Of a DNA stretch of 62,563 nt, positions 8,160 through 15,872 are shown piece by piece (within the stretch, counting starts at the first letter, position 1; each line of letters starts with the position of its first letter). The notes beneath the pieces are model-generated. The model did no database searches, had not been told where the DNA came from, and saw only the letters and a list, made by a program, of their open reading frames with translations. This stretch comes from a virus: positions 1 through 62,563 of the IMG/VR virus record IMGVR_UViG_3300005613_000063; one strand, written 5' to 3'. Made by a program: the position numbers and the translations under genes.

Positions 8160-8627
8160 TATGAGTTTCACAGTCAATACGCAAGGCAGGCTGTTGAGAC
8201 ATGCTTGGGCATCTTCATCCAATGTGAACTCTCGTAATAGTTTTATCCTCCTCTGAGAGAAGCCTTGTAACACGAGCCATTTATTGGCCACTTCATCGCT
8301 TTTTACTATTTGAAATAGTGCTTGTACAAGGCAACTTCTTGCTTGATAAATCTTATTAGCAGGCCGTGTGCCAGAAGTGTTTAAGACACGTTGAGGATAC
8401 ACTCTTAGTATAGAGCAAACGATCAAGACCAGCTGCTCCCAAACTCGCATGCTGAAGTCAAATGGGACAGGAACAAGGCCTGCAGTTGGATGATGAATGC
8501 AGGCTCCATGCTCAGTGGCTTGCCTGATATTATCATATGGCAATATAGTTTCATTGTCACCTTGAAGCTGCGCTAGTAAATCTGCGCAGTCATCTTGGAG
8601 TGATGTTTCGTTTTTGTTACAATTCAT
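8148..8627 (-). CDS. Hypothetical protein with possible DnaA domain IV-like helix-turn-helix
   Basis: The 159-residue protein is not firmly recognised. Residues about 65-130 (ILRVYPQRVLNTSGTRPANK, IYQARSCLVQALFQI, GFSQRRIKLL) follow the layout of DnaA domain IV: a variable first helix, a basic loop, an arginine-containing second helix and a final short HTH. Immediately upstream is an AT-rich element with the DnaA-box-like site TTGTCCACA, which makes an origin-binding role attractive. The N-terminal 60 residues hold no ATPase motif. It converges on the plus-strand gene ending at 8159. The ribosome binding site is weak. Confidence 0.6.
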   Translation of the reverse strand: MNCNKNETSLQDDCADLLAQLQGDNETILPYDNIRQATEHGACIHHPTAGLVPVPFDFSMRVWEQLVLIVCSILRVYPQRVLNTSGTRPANKIYQARSCLVQALFQIVKSDEVANKWLVLQGFSQRRIKLLREFTLDEDAQACLNSLPCVLTVKLISTD

Positions 8628-8632
8628 TCTAT

Positions 8633-8742
8633 ATATCCTATAGTATAGGGTGAATTATAAGAATTGTAAGAGTTGTCCACAGGAAAACAGATACAATTCC
8701 AGTACGTTGTTATAATTATGAGCTGGTATATCTAGCTATCAA
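8633..8742 (+). repeat. Origin-like inverted element, copy A, with DnaA-box-like site
   Basis: This AT-rich element matches, with few differences, the reverse complement of 14857-14978. Shared parts in order are GGTGAATTATAAGAATTGTAAGA, a DnaA-box-like TTGTCCACA at 8673-8681, CAGTACGTTGTTATAATTAT at 8702 onward, and GTATATC with CTATCA after that. The part ACGTTGTTATAATT at 8704-8717 recurs in direct orientation at 8774-8787, inside the 3' end of the UvrD gene. It may be an origin or regulatory element. Confidence 0.7.
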
Positions 8743-11700
8743 GCTTCCACCTTGTTTCCCTTATGATTCTCAGACGTTGTTATAATTTCAAGGTGGTATT
8801 GCACTATCAACAAAAAATTCGACACATGCTCATTTTCGCTTGTGTCGATTCCGCATGAATGAGTGAGTACACATTCCTTTTTGGCGCGTGTAATCGCCAC
8901 AAAGAGAAGTCTGAGTTCCTCATCTTCATCTTGTGCCTTGGAATGTGGGAAACGGCCTTCGACCATATCAATGACCCGCACGTTCTCCCATTCCAATCCT
9001 TTGGCTCTATGGATGGTGGATAAAGTAAGAGCTGGTTGTTGATTTCTTTCACTTAATTTGAGCCCACCGGGCTTGCTTGCGGCTGCGATGGCCCGCTCGA
9101 GTGAAGTAACATAGTCCAGAAATTCTGAGGTAGTTTGGAATAACTCTGCGATTCTCTGCAGTTCGTAAATAGCGGCGAGTCGATGGTCGTCTTCTCCTAA
9201 ACCCTCTTCTGCACGCAAAGCGGCAATGTAATCCGTGCGTTGCAATACCATTGCAAGCATCCTGCCTGGATTGTTCCTTGTGATACTTTTCGTACCACCC
9301 TCTTTTGCATCCAAAGCATCTTGTGCACCAGAAACTGCGATGCGATTCAATGAAGTAAGTAAGCTGATGAACTCTTTTAAATTGCGAGCGGAGGAAGGTG
9401 GTGCTTCATCAATTAATTCCTGCAACATATCGAGCATGGCTACATTTTCTTTCCTTGCCTCGCTCTCACACATATCTAAAAAAGGTCTACCAATGAAGCG
9501 GAAAGGTGCATTGACGATCCTGCGTAATGTCTTCGTGCTGCTGTCAGCACCTGAAGCAACTTTGATGTAAGCTAGAAGATCTTTAATCTCTTTGGAGGAG
9601 AAGAAGTTACCCGATGCCATCTTGCGATACGGTATGCGTTGTCTGATGCATTCAATCTCTGCAAGATTCAATGCCATGGATGTGCGAGACAATATAACGC
9701 AGCTATTTAGACCCAGTGGATGATCTACAGCTATCTCTATAGCCCATTTTAATGCACCAGCAGCTTCGCCCTCAGGTGTGCTATACCCCTTGATGACAGG
9801 TAGACTAGCAATCATGTCATCATCGCTGTTAACGCCACTTGGAATCATTTCACCGCAAAGATGCCAAGACTTGTCTGCAACGATGGCTGATCCCAAGGCA
9901 CATATACCAGGTGTGGAGCGATAGTTGTATGGTAGTGGTATTCGTTTAACGCAATCATGCTTAGCAAATTCCACAAAGAGCTTAGGCTCAGCATGTCTGA
10001 AACGGTAGATCGAATTGTGAGTAACAATGCCATTCGCAATATACAATTTATCATGTGATACATCTAATGAATACACAGAGCCTTCGAATTGCCTCGATGT
10101 ATTTCTTACTACAGGCTGCCAATTATTTCGTCCCTCTGGTAATGGGATAGACATTATCCCCTGCATTATATTAGCTGCATGTACAATGAAATATGTAGTG
10201 CGGCCTATTTTTGGTTCTGGCCATGGGTATAGAGGATAGGCACCATCTCTATGGTGTTCTTGCAAGCAGGTGAGTGCCCTTTCTGTATTCTCCCCATTAA
10301 TATTCATATCTTTGTATACTGCCTTTATATTATCCGCAGTGTACAGTGGATTAGTATTTGGTTTGGGCTGAAACATTATAGTAGGTAAGCCCCAATGAGC
10401 TGCAACATAACTTTCATAAATGCTAGCTTCATCTTTGCTGTAATGCACTCTTAGTATCCAGGCAGCATCTGCCTTTTCAATAAGAGCCCGCCGGCCTAAA
10501 TGAAAACTATTATCATTTTCTTTACGGTTTATGAACAATTTACACCAACCAACTCTGTATCCTAAATCTCGGCGATGCATCATGTATGTCACCCATACAC
10601 TTTTGTTGGTTCTATCTGTCCAACGACATAAGAATTTATGGCCTGGTGTACAATCCAAATATGTATCATCTACTTGAATACGATGCATAGAGCCACTATG
10701 CTTATGCACTGCTGTTTCTTTTACGACCCCTGTATGCACTGCATATTGTGCATGTCTATCCCATCGTGTGATAACATCACCCCTAACTAAATCTTCTATA
10801 TTGCGCCACTCCCTCGATCCTATTTGTATTTTAGTGCCGGCTGGATGACATTGTGATGGGTCCCCGTAGACATATAATGCGGTGTTCGCATCATCGCTAC
10901 CTGTGGGCAATTGCCTTGTTCTTGTTTCAATATAGCCACCAGCCCCTTTTGCTTCAGCGCCTTCTGGTCTTAGAATACAAGACTTCATGCCGGCCAGCAG
11001 CCTGGCGAGGTCCCATTGCACAGGATTAGAATCCTGCGCTTCGTCAACAATGATCATATCGTATTGTGAACGCCAATACTGCAGGTTGTCTGCGTTGCCA
11101 ATCAATAACATCCAAGTCCATAGCAGCATGTCATCAAAGTTATACAGCCCTTTAGTTACTCTACGGAAATCTAATTTTTTATATATAGTAGCAAGTTTGC
11201 TATTACCCAAACCAGATTCAGAATACCAACGTTTGCCCTCTATATATACAGAATCGGCTAGCCGCATGTTAACTTGAAAGGGGTCATTTTCTACAATGGC
11301 AGTACCGCGTGATTTACAAGCGGCAATAAAGCTCTGTACTCCCCCTCTATCCATGCCATGTCGGGGCAGGTCTCGACTTCTTTGCATCTCATTTAACAGT
11401 ATCTTTAGTTCTATGTCCATGCGATTGCGGTCATCTAATTTGAGCGCATTCATCATTGAAGGCACAGAAGCGTGTAATATTTTGTTGCATACAGAGTGAA
11501 TGGTGCCCACTGTAACATTAGGAATACCAATTGATAACAATCGAGAGCTCATCTCTCGAGCGGCATTGCGAGTGAACGTCATGGCTAAAATACGTGTCGG
11601 GTTTACTCCGTCGGCGACACAGCGTGCCAACAAACTAATTAATGCGCGAGTTTTACCAGCCCCAGGCACGCCTAAGATGGCAGCCTTGCCTCCATTGAGT

Positions 11701-11780
11701 TGAACAGCATCTAATTGAGCAGGATTTAATTGCAGGAATACCTGCTGCAACCCTTGAGGGTAGCGTGAAATATCTAACAT
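8739..11780 (-). CDS. UvrD/Rep-type superfamily 1 helicase containing an intein
   Basis: The 1013-residue precursor has SF1A helicase motifs: motif I AILGVPGAGKTRALISLLA near residue 35, Ia MTFTRNAAREM, motif II IIVDEAQDSNPVQW near residue 240, motif III split as YGDPSQ and SIYRFRHAEP, motif IV PLPYNYRSTP, and C-terminal STIHRAKGLEWENV and RLLFVAITRAKKE. A 279-residue intein interrupts motif III exactly before Ser, a common intein site. The mature helicase would be about 734 residues. The ATG at 11780 has AAGGAGG 9 bases upstream; an earlier ATG at 11804 does not. It probably unwinds DNA in replication or recombination with the adjacent nuclease. Confidence 0.93.
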   Translation of the reverse strand: MLDISRYPQGLQQVFLQLNPAQLDAVQLNGGKAAILGVPGAGKTRALISLLARCVADGVNPTRILAMTFTRNAAREMSSRLLSIGIPNVTVGTIHSVCNKILHASVPSMMNALKLDDRNRMDIELKILLNEMQRSRDLPRHGMDRGGVQSFIAACKSRGTAIVENDPFQVNMRLADSVYIEGKRWYSESGLGNSKLATIYKKLDFRRVTKGLYNFDDMLLWTWMLLIGNADNLQYWRSQYDMIIVDEAQDSNPVQWDLARLLAGMKSCILRPEGAEAKGAGGYIETRTRQLPTGSDDANTALYVYGDPSQCHPAGTKIQIGSREWRNIEDLVRGDVITRWDRHAQYAVHTGVVKETAVHKHSGSMHRIQVDDTYLDCTPGHKFLCRWTDRTNKSVWVTYMMHRRDLGYRVGWCKLFINRKENDNSFHLGRRALIEKADAAWILRVHYSKDEASIYESYVAAHWGLPTIMFQPKPNTNPLYTADNIKAVYKDMNINGENTERALTCLQEHHRDGAYPLYPWPEPKIGRTTYFIVHAANIMQGIMSIPLPEGRNNWQPVVRNTSRQFEGSVYSLDVSHDKLYIANGIVTHNSIYRFRHAEPKLFVEFAKHDCVKRIPLPYNYRSTPGICALGSAIVADKSWHLCGEMIPSGVNSDDDMIASLPVIKGYSTPEGEAAGALKWAIEIAVDHPLGLNSCVILSRTSMALNLAEIECIRQRIPYRKMASGNFFSSKEIKDLLAYIKVASGADSSTKTLRRIVNAPFRFIGRPFLDMCESEARKENVAMLDMLQELIDEAPPSSARNLKEFISLLTSLNRIAVSGAQDALDAKEGGTKSITRNNPGRMLAMVLQRTDYIAALRAEEGLGEDDHRLAAIYELQRIAELFQTTSEFLDYVTSLERAIAAASKPGGLKLSERNQQPALTLSTIHRAKGLEWENVRVIDMVEGRFPHSKAQDEDEELRLLFVAITRAKKECVLTHSCGIDTSENEHVSNFLLIVQYHLEIITTSENHKGNKVEA
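10014..10850 (-). other. Intein inserted in UvrD helicase motif III
   Basis: The 279-residue element begins with Cys (CHPAGTKIQIGS) and ends IANGIVTHN, followed by Ser of the extein, which are the residues needed for protein splicing. Block B resembles CTPGHKFL. About residues 115-235 form an inserted middle domain that lacks a recognisable LAGLIDADG or HNH motif but includes WILRVHYSKDEASIYESYVA and WGLPTIMF, a pattern I only loosely associate with inserts in other phage inteins. It may be a divergent or decayed homing domain. Confidence 0.9.
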
Positions 11781-11847
11781 TGAGATCCTCCTTGAGTAAT
11801 GCAATGCATGTATAGGATCGAATAAACTACATGCACGCTAGAATGTT

Positions 11848-14004
11848 TTAAGATGGGTAAGCTGCAGTCTCACTGTCGGCTGCAGCTACATTTTGTGTGG
11901 TAGGATTCCACCATTCTTTGGTAATCAGGGTTGTCAATGAGCCCCAAGTCCAAGAGCTTCTCACACCATCAAGATTCCAAATCAAGCCCTTCTCTGTAAT
12001 ACGAATATGAGCCGTTGCATTCTTAGCCCCGAGATGCGCTGCACCTTCTGCCGTAAGCGGTATATCAAATTCGGTACCGACTTCCCATGCATGCTGTATC
12101 TTCTCATTATAAGCAAACTTAACTTCTTTGGCAGACCAACCATGCCCCAACACCTCAGACATTTTGAAACCATCATACCTTTCAAAGTAATGAAATAGCG
12201 CACTGGCTACGAGCTGTTTCGCCCTATCCCGCATAACCTTAGCTGCAGCCCTCTTGTTTGCTGCATTCGTAATCTCTGCTTCAGTTTTACCAGCCTTCTG
12301 CTTGTATTCATTCGTGGGCTGCCGCAGGTTATCCAAATTTTTGATACGGTCTGCATCCACTGTGTACATATCATTCATGATTGCTTCTTCACCGCCTGGA
12401 GGGCAGTCACAAATGTCAAAATAGAAGCATGGTCCATATTGCCCAACGCAGGACGATGTGCACTTAGGCCACTTCTTCATATCATCTGCATCGTTCTTCA
12501 AACGCGTGTAGAAATCAATGGCAAGGGGACGTACTTCGTCTTGATAAAACTCTTCTACAGAGCGGAAGTCACAGGATGTATGGATGCGCTGCAGGTGCTT
12601 GTCTGGATCGATCCTCTTTGGCTTTGCAATCAAAGAGACAATGACACCTGCGAGTTCACCGAATTCAGCTGCTTCTGCATAAGTGTAGATGAGAGCATTC
12701 ATCAAGAATTGTCCATCGCGGCCATATCCTTTTGACAAATCATATGTAATTGCGCGGCAGGTTTTCCAGTCCACAACAAAACAGCCTCCAGGAACGGGTT
12801 GCCCTGGGGGTGTGCAAGGCGCCCCTGGCTTTCTTAAGCCCACAATTAAATCGTGACGACAGGTGAGTGGGATATGAACTGTCCTCCCCCCAATTTTTGC
12901 AGGTGGCATGAACCATGTTCCTTGATTTTCGATGCCACGTACATCCCAAGTGGCGGCTTCATCTCCTCCGAATTTTTGCAATTGGGCGTAGACAAGACGA
13001 CGAGCTTCCGCAGCAATATCCACTGCGCCGGCAGCTGCAACAACATCACATGGTTCGAATGTTCGCTGTCCACCTGTCCTATAATGCATCTCAAAACAGG
13101 CATGCACAAGGGTGCCTACGGCCAAGGCTGAGGACTTAAATTTCTTCTGCAGTCCTAAGACATGTGTAAAGTAAGCCTTTCTGGGGCACTGCTGGAGGGC
13201 CATGAGGTCATGCCAGGAGAAGCCTCCAGATGAAGGACCCCCTTCTAGACCTTCAACTTTGGATAGAACTTCATCGATATTAATTGCTGATTGGTCATCC
13301 ATCCCCGCTAAGTTCATGCCAGGCAAAAAGCTGGTGCTCACAGGTGCAAGTGGTGAAGATTGTGGCAGGTTCAACGGTGCTGCAGGTGGCGGTTGAACGG
13401 TAGGAGGTTGAGCAGGTTGCTGCTGTTCATTCACCAAAGTGACCTGCGGTGATTGCGGTTCAGGCTGAGGCTGCAGCTGCATCTGCTGCTCTTGTGACAC
13501 TTGTGACACTTGTGGCGCTTGTGGCGCTTGTTGCGCTTCAATTGCTGGTGGATTAATATGGGTAGTTAGTGCAGTTGATGGCGTGACTTTGATAGCGCTG
13601 CATGTAGTTTCATTAGGCACGGTAGGTCCTGGCACCTCTGTATTATGTATCTCCCGTACGGGGGTGGAAAACCCAGGACTGGGAATGTTTAATGGCAGCG
13701 CCGGCTCCATCGCTATTGCCATGTGCATTCCTTTGTCTTTGTCGTTGTTTGATGCCGATTTCTCAACGACGGGCGTTAAGGCAGCGGTAGGCACAATTAC
13801 TGCCTGACTGTCTTGACGCCCAATTTTTTGAAATTTCTCAGCGCAATTTAAGCAGACAGCTCGAACGGTTTCAGGAGAAGAGCCCAACATCAGTGATGGA
13901 TTGGGACAATTCTTGTTGGTGTATAACCGCTCAGCCGCAACATCTTGAAATAGGGGAAGCGAAAAGCCGCAAGAGCCTCTGATTTCTAGTTTCTTTTCAG
14001 TCAT
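11848..14004 (-). CDS. PD-(D/E)XK nuclease, RecB/Cas4-like, with long disordered linker
   Basis: This 718-residue protein starts with about 60 residues including paired cysteines (GSCGF, AVCLNCAEKF). A long P, Q and V-rich linker follows to about residue 250. The C-terminal ~450 residues are a RecB-family nuclease: QQCPRKAYFTHVLGLQ, LAVGTLVHACFEMH, the catalytic FVVDWKT motif, and a cysteine cluster KCTSSCVGQYGPCFYFDICD. That cluster, with the first CPRKAY Cys, could bind an iron-sulfur cluster as in Cas4/AddB. ATG at 14004 is preferred because CGGAG lies upstream. It lies between the SF2 half and UvrD, so a helicase-nuclease partnership in recombination is likely. Confidence 0.85.
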   Translation of the reverse strand: MTEKKLEIRGSCGFSLPLFQDVAAERLYTNKNCPNPSLMLGSSPETVRAVCLNCAEKFQKIGRQDSQAVIVPTAALTPVVEKSASNNDKDKGMHMAIAMEPALPLNIPSPGFSTPVREIHNTEVPGPTVPNETTCSAIKVTPSTALTTHINPPAIEAQQAPQAPQVSQVSQEQQMQLQPQPEPQSPQVTLVNEQQQPAQPPTVQPPPAAPLNLPQSSPLAPVSTSFLPGMNLAGMDDQSAINIDEVLSKVEGLEGGPSSGGFSWHDLMALQQCPRKAYFTHVLGLQKKFKSSALAVGTLVHACFEMHYRTGGQRTFEPCDVVAAAGAVDIAAEARRLVYAQLQKFGGDEAATWDVRGIENQGTWFMPPAKIGGRTVHIPLTCRHDLIVGLRKPGAPCTPPGQPVPGGCFVVDWKTCRAITYDLSKGYGRDGQFLMNALIYTYAEAAEFGELAGVIVSLIAKPKRIDPDKHLQRIHTSCDFRSVEEFYQDEVRPLAIDFYTRLKNDADDMKKWPKCTSSCVGQYGPCFYFDICDCPPGGEEAIMNDMYTVDADRIKNLDNLRQPTNEYKQKAGKTEAEITNAANKRAAAKVMRDRAKQLVASALFHYFERYDGFKMSEVLGHGWSAKEVKFAYNEKIQHAWEVGTEFDIPLTAEGAAHLGAKNATAHIRITEKGLIWNLDGVRSSWTWGSLTTLITKEWWNPTTQNVAAADSETAAYPS

Positions 14005-14067
14005 TTCTGAACTCCGTGGTAAAAATGTGGTAAGTGCAGTAACTACTACCAGGGAATTCAAGGAACA

Positions 14068-14841
14068 TCAACTACCACATTGAGAAATTGCACAAAGGAT
14101 AAAGATGATGAGGACAGGCCATTGCAGCCATGCTGTGAGTTCATCACGCTGCTCACAGAAAATTTCTACAGGTGACATGTCAACTTGCTGTAATTGTTCT
14201 TGTTTCTTTCCGTTAGCAGAACCACTGTAATTACAATCAGTTGACTTTCCCGCTCGAGCACCACGTTTCGTGCCAGACTTTGAACTACTTAATATCTTAT
14301 CTAAATCGGGATCACAGAATGTCGCATTTTCGGCAGCTACTTTTGTCCCCGAGTCATCGCAGATGAATCCGGAGATGTCGTAGCCACCGGCAACATAATT
14401 CTTATATCGTGCTTCGAGGTGCTTATCGAAATTAGAGACAGCGACATCATAGATAGTGAAGTCATCTTTATCAGAAGCTAACCTTGTCCCACGACCAGAC
14501 TCTTGCTTCAATCCAATAGGGGCGGAACCACCGGCAGCCCGCACAACGGACTTCAAATTTGGCAAGTCTATCCCGGTTGCCCATACTGAGGTGGCCACAA
14601 CACCAGAAATTTTGCCAGCAACGAAGTCATCGGCAATGCGCTGACGCTCGTCATCTGGCATGCCACCATGCACATGCAAAACAGTTGTTGATAACTCTGT
14701 AGATAGTGCAGTAGCTAAAGCTTCAGTGGAATCTCGCCGCTTAACGAAGCAAACAAATGGCCAAGCTATTTCATTTTCGGAGAAAGCTCCGAGTACATAT
14801 GAAACTATCAACTCAGAATTATAACATGTATCTGATTTCAT
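14068..14841 (-). CDS. SF2 helicase, C-terminal RecA2 half (split gene)
   Basis: The 257-residue protein contains only the second RecA domain: WPFVCFVKRRDS (motif IV), VLHVHGGMPDDERQRIADDF, GVVATSVWATGIDLPNLK (motif V) and QESGRGTRL (motif VI). It lacks motifs I-III, which are encoded 232 bp upstream in the gene at 15074-15871. The ATG at 14841 has a perfect AGGAGG, so it is made as a separate protein. The C-terminus has a Ser/Gly/Lys-rich linker and a hydrophobic end. The two halves could assemble into one UvsW-like helicase. Confidence 0.83.
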   Translation of the reverse strand: MKSDTCYNSELIVSYVLGAFSENEIAWPFVCFVKRRDSTEALATALSTELSTTVLHVHGGMPDDERQRIADDFVAGKISGVVATSVWATGIDLPNLKSVVRAAGGSAPIGLKQESGRGTRLASDKDDFTIYDVAVSNFDKHLEARYKNYVAGGYDISGFICDDSGTKVAAENATFCDPDLDKILSSSKSGTKRGARAGKSTDCNYSGSANGKKQEQLQQVDMSPVEIFCEQRDELTAWLQWPVLIIFILCAISQCGS

Positions 14842-14856
14842 TATATAAACCTCCTG

Positions 14857-14991
14857 CCTACCTGATAGTTTGATATACGTCGCTATAATTATAACAACGT
14901 ACTGTAATTACAAACAAATAGCTGTGGATAAGTCTTACAATTCTTATAATTCACCGTGTATTAATATAGGGGCATAGGAGAATTGTAAGAA
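14857..14991 (-). repeat. Origin-like inverted element, copy B, between SF2 helicase halves
   Basis: This element contains a consensus DnaA box TTATCCACA (minus strand, 14931-14923) and matches copy A at 8633-8742 in opposite orientation. The shared 18-mer ending in ACGTAC is identical (14884-14901). The 12-mer AGAATTGTAAGA occurs here as an inverted pair (14933-14944 and 14979-14990) and once in copy A. The sequence is AT-rich and non-coding in every frame I checked. An origin or regulatory role is inferred. Confidence 0.7.
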
Positions 14992-15070
14992 TCAGCCTTG
15001 TAAAACTGTACAAGAATGCAGCAAACGCCCTTGTAGATGCATGCTATTGATATGAAGCTATGAATTATAG

Positions 15071-15103
15071 TTATCAACAGAAGACCACTTTTCCTGTTGA
15101 TAA
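15071..15103. repeat. 10-bp inverted repeat at the end of the SF2 N-terminal half
   Basis: TTATCAACAG at 15071-15080 is the exact reverse complement of CTGTTGATAA at 15094-15103, with a 13-base loop. It covers the last codons of the SF2 N-terminal half. Each arm is one base away from a DnaA box (TTATCAACA versus TTATCCACA). It has no U-run, so it is not a clear terminator. Confidence 0.6.
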
Positions 15104-15871
15104 AAATCCCGCTGAAGTTAAATCTCGAACTCCAACACGGTAGATAACGGGTCCAAGCAGACCTACAACCAAAGGGTTTTTATCATCGGTTCGATCAAGG
15201 GGCGTGCCAGACAATCCATATCGCAGACCTCCTCTGAAACATGCCATGCATTGTGCCCGAGTGCGCGCCGATATGCCATGGCATTCATCAATGATAATCC
15301 CAGCATAGTCAGCACTCTGAAAATCCCTTTGGTTCCAACCAACAGATGTGATAAGACTAGTATTAGCCTTGAGTTGTGTGGATAGCGTTCGAAATGATGT
15401 AGCAGATTGTGAGACCAGGTCCCGACCATAAACGCAATAGAGCCAGCGTCCTCCTCCTGCTGCATAAGCGAGACCCCAGGCGACCCGAGTCTTACCCGCT
15501 CCAGTTCCTAGCTCGATGATACCTCGGCCCAGCGGTGCTGTCAGGGCGGCCCTGATAGAGGCAATTTGATAGTCTCTCCAACCCTCTTGTTCCAAAGCTG
15601 TCAAGCGCAACTCTAATCCATAATCGCCAACGACATCATACCCAACAGGCCAGTCATGGTCTGGCCAGGCGACGGGCAGCAGGCCAGCCAAACATTTTAT
15701 CAGCCCTGCAGATCTAATGAAGGGAGGTACGCCACGCAATTTAGTGCGGCCCGACACTTGTCTAGAGGCATTTTCTAGTGTATATTCAATGCTATCGAGA
15801 CCAGCTTCTGCCCCTTTAAATTCTGCCCAGATGCTACATGCATCTAACGAAACTGAAACACGGTGGTCCAT
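15074..15871 (-). CDS. SF2 helicase, N-terminal RecA1 half (split gene)
   Basis: The 265-residue protein has motif I ELGTGAGKTRVAWG near residue 130, motif II GIIIDECHGIS near residue 205 and motif III YGLSGTPLDR, preceded by a Q-like WRDYQIASIRAAL segment. It stops after VGVRDLTSAGFLSTGK, where a joined helicase would pass into RecA2. The continuation is the gene at 14068-14841. The start (ATG at 15871 or 15874) follows AGGAG and lies head to head with the start of the terminase small subunit gene. It probably works together with the other half. Confidence 0.83.
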   Translation of the reverse strand: MDHRVSVSLDACSIWAEFKGAEAGLDSIEYTLENASRQVSGRTKLRGVPPFIRSAGLIKCLAGLLPVAWPDHDWPVGYDVVGDYGLELRLTALEQEGWRDYQIASIRAALTAPLGRGIIELGTGAGKTRVAWGLAYAAGGGRWLYCVYGRDLVSQSATSFRTLSTQLKANTSLITSVGWNQRDFQSADYAGIIIDECHGISARTRAQCMACFRGGLRYGLSGTPLDRTDDKNPLVVGLLGPVIYRVGVRDLTSAGFLSTGKVVFC

Positions 15872-15872
15872 C

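Noticed and set aside
10014-10850. Homing endonuclease of LAGLIDADG type inside the intein
   Set aside because: I could not find the paired motif in the insert; left as an unknown domain.
8633-14991. Transposon bounded by terminal inverted repeats
   Set aside because: The elements are inverted, but no transposase is inside, there is no target duplication, and the genes inside complete a helicase and nuclease set.
14842-15073. Intron between SF2 helicase halves
   Set aside because: The second half has its own AGGAGG and ATG, and the gap is short with no intron core visible.
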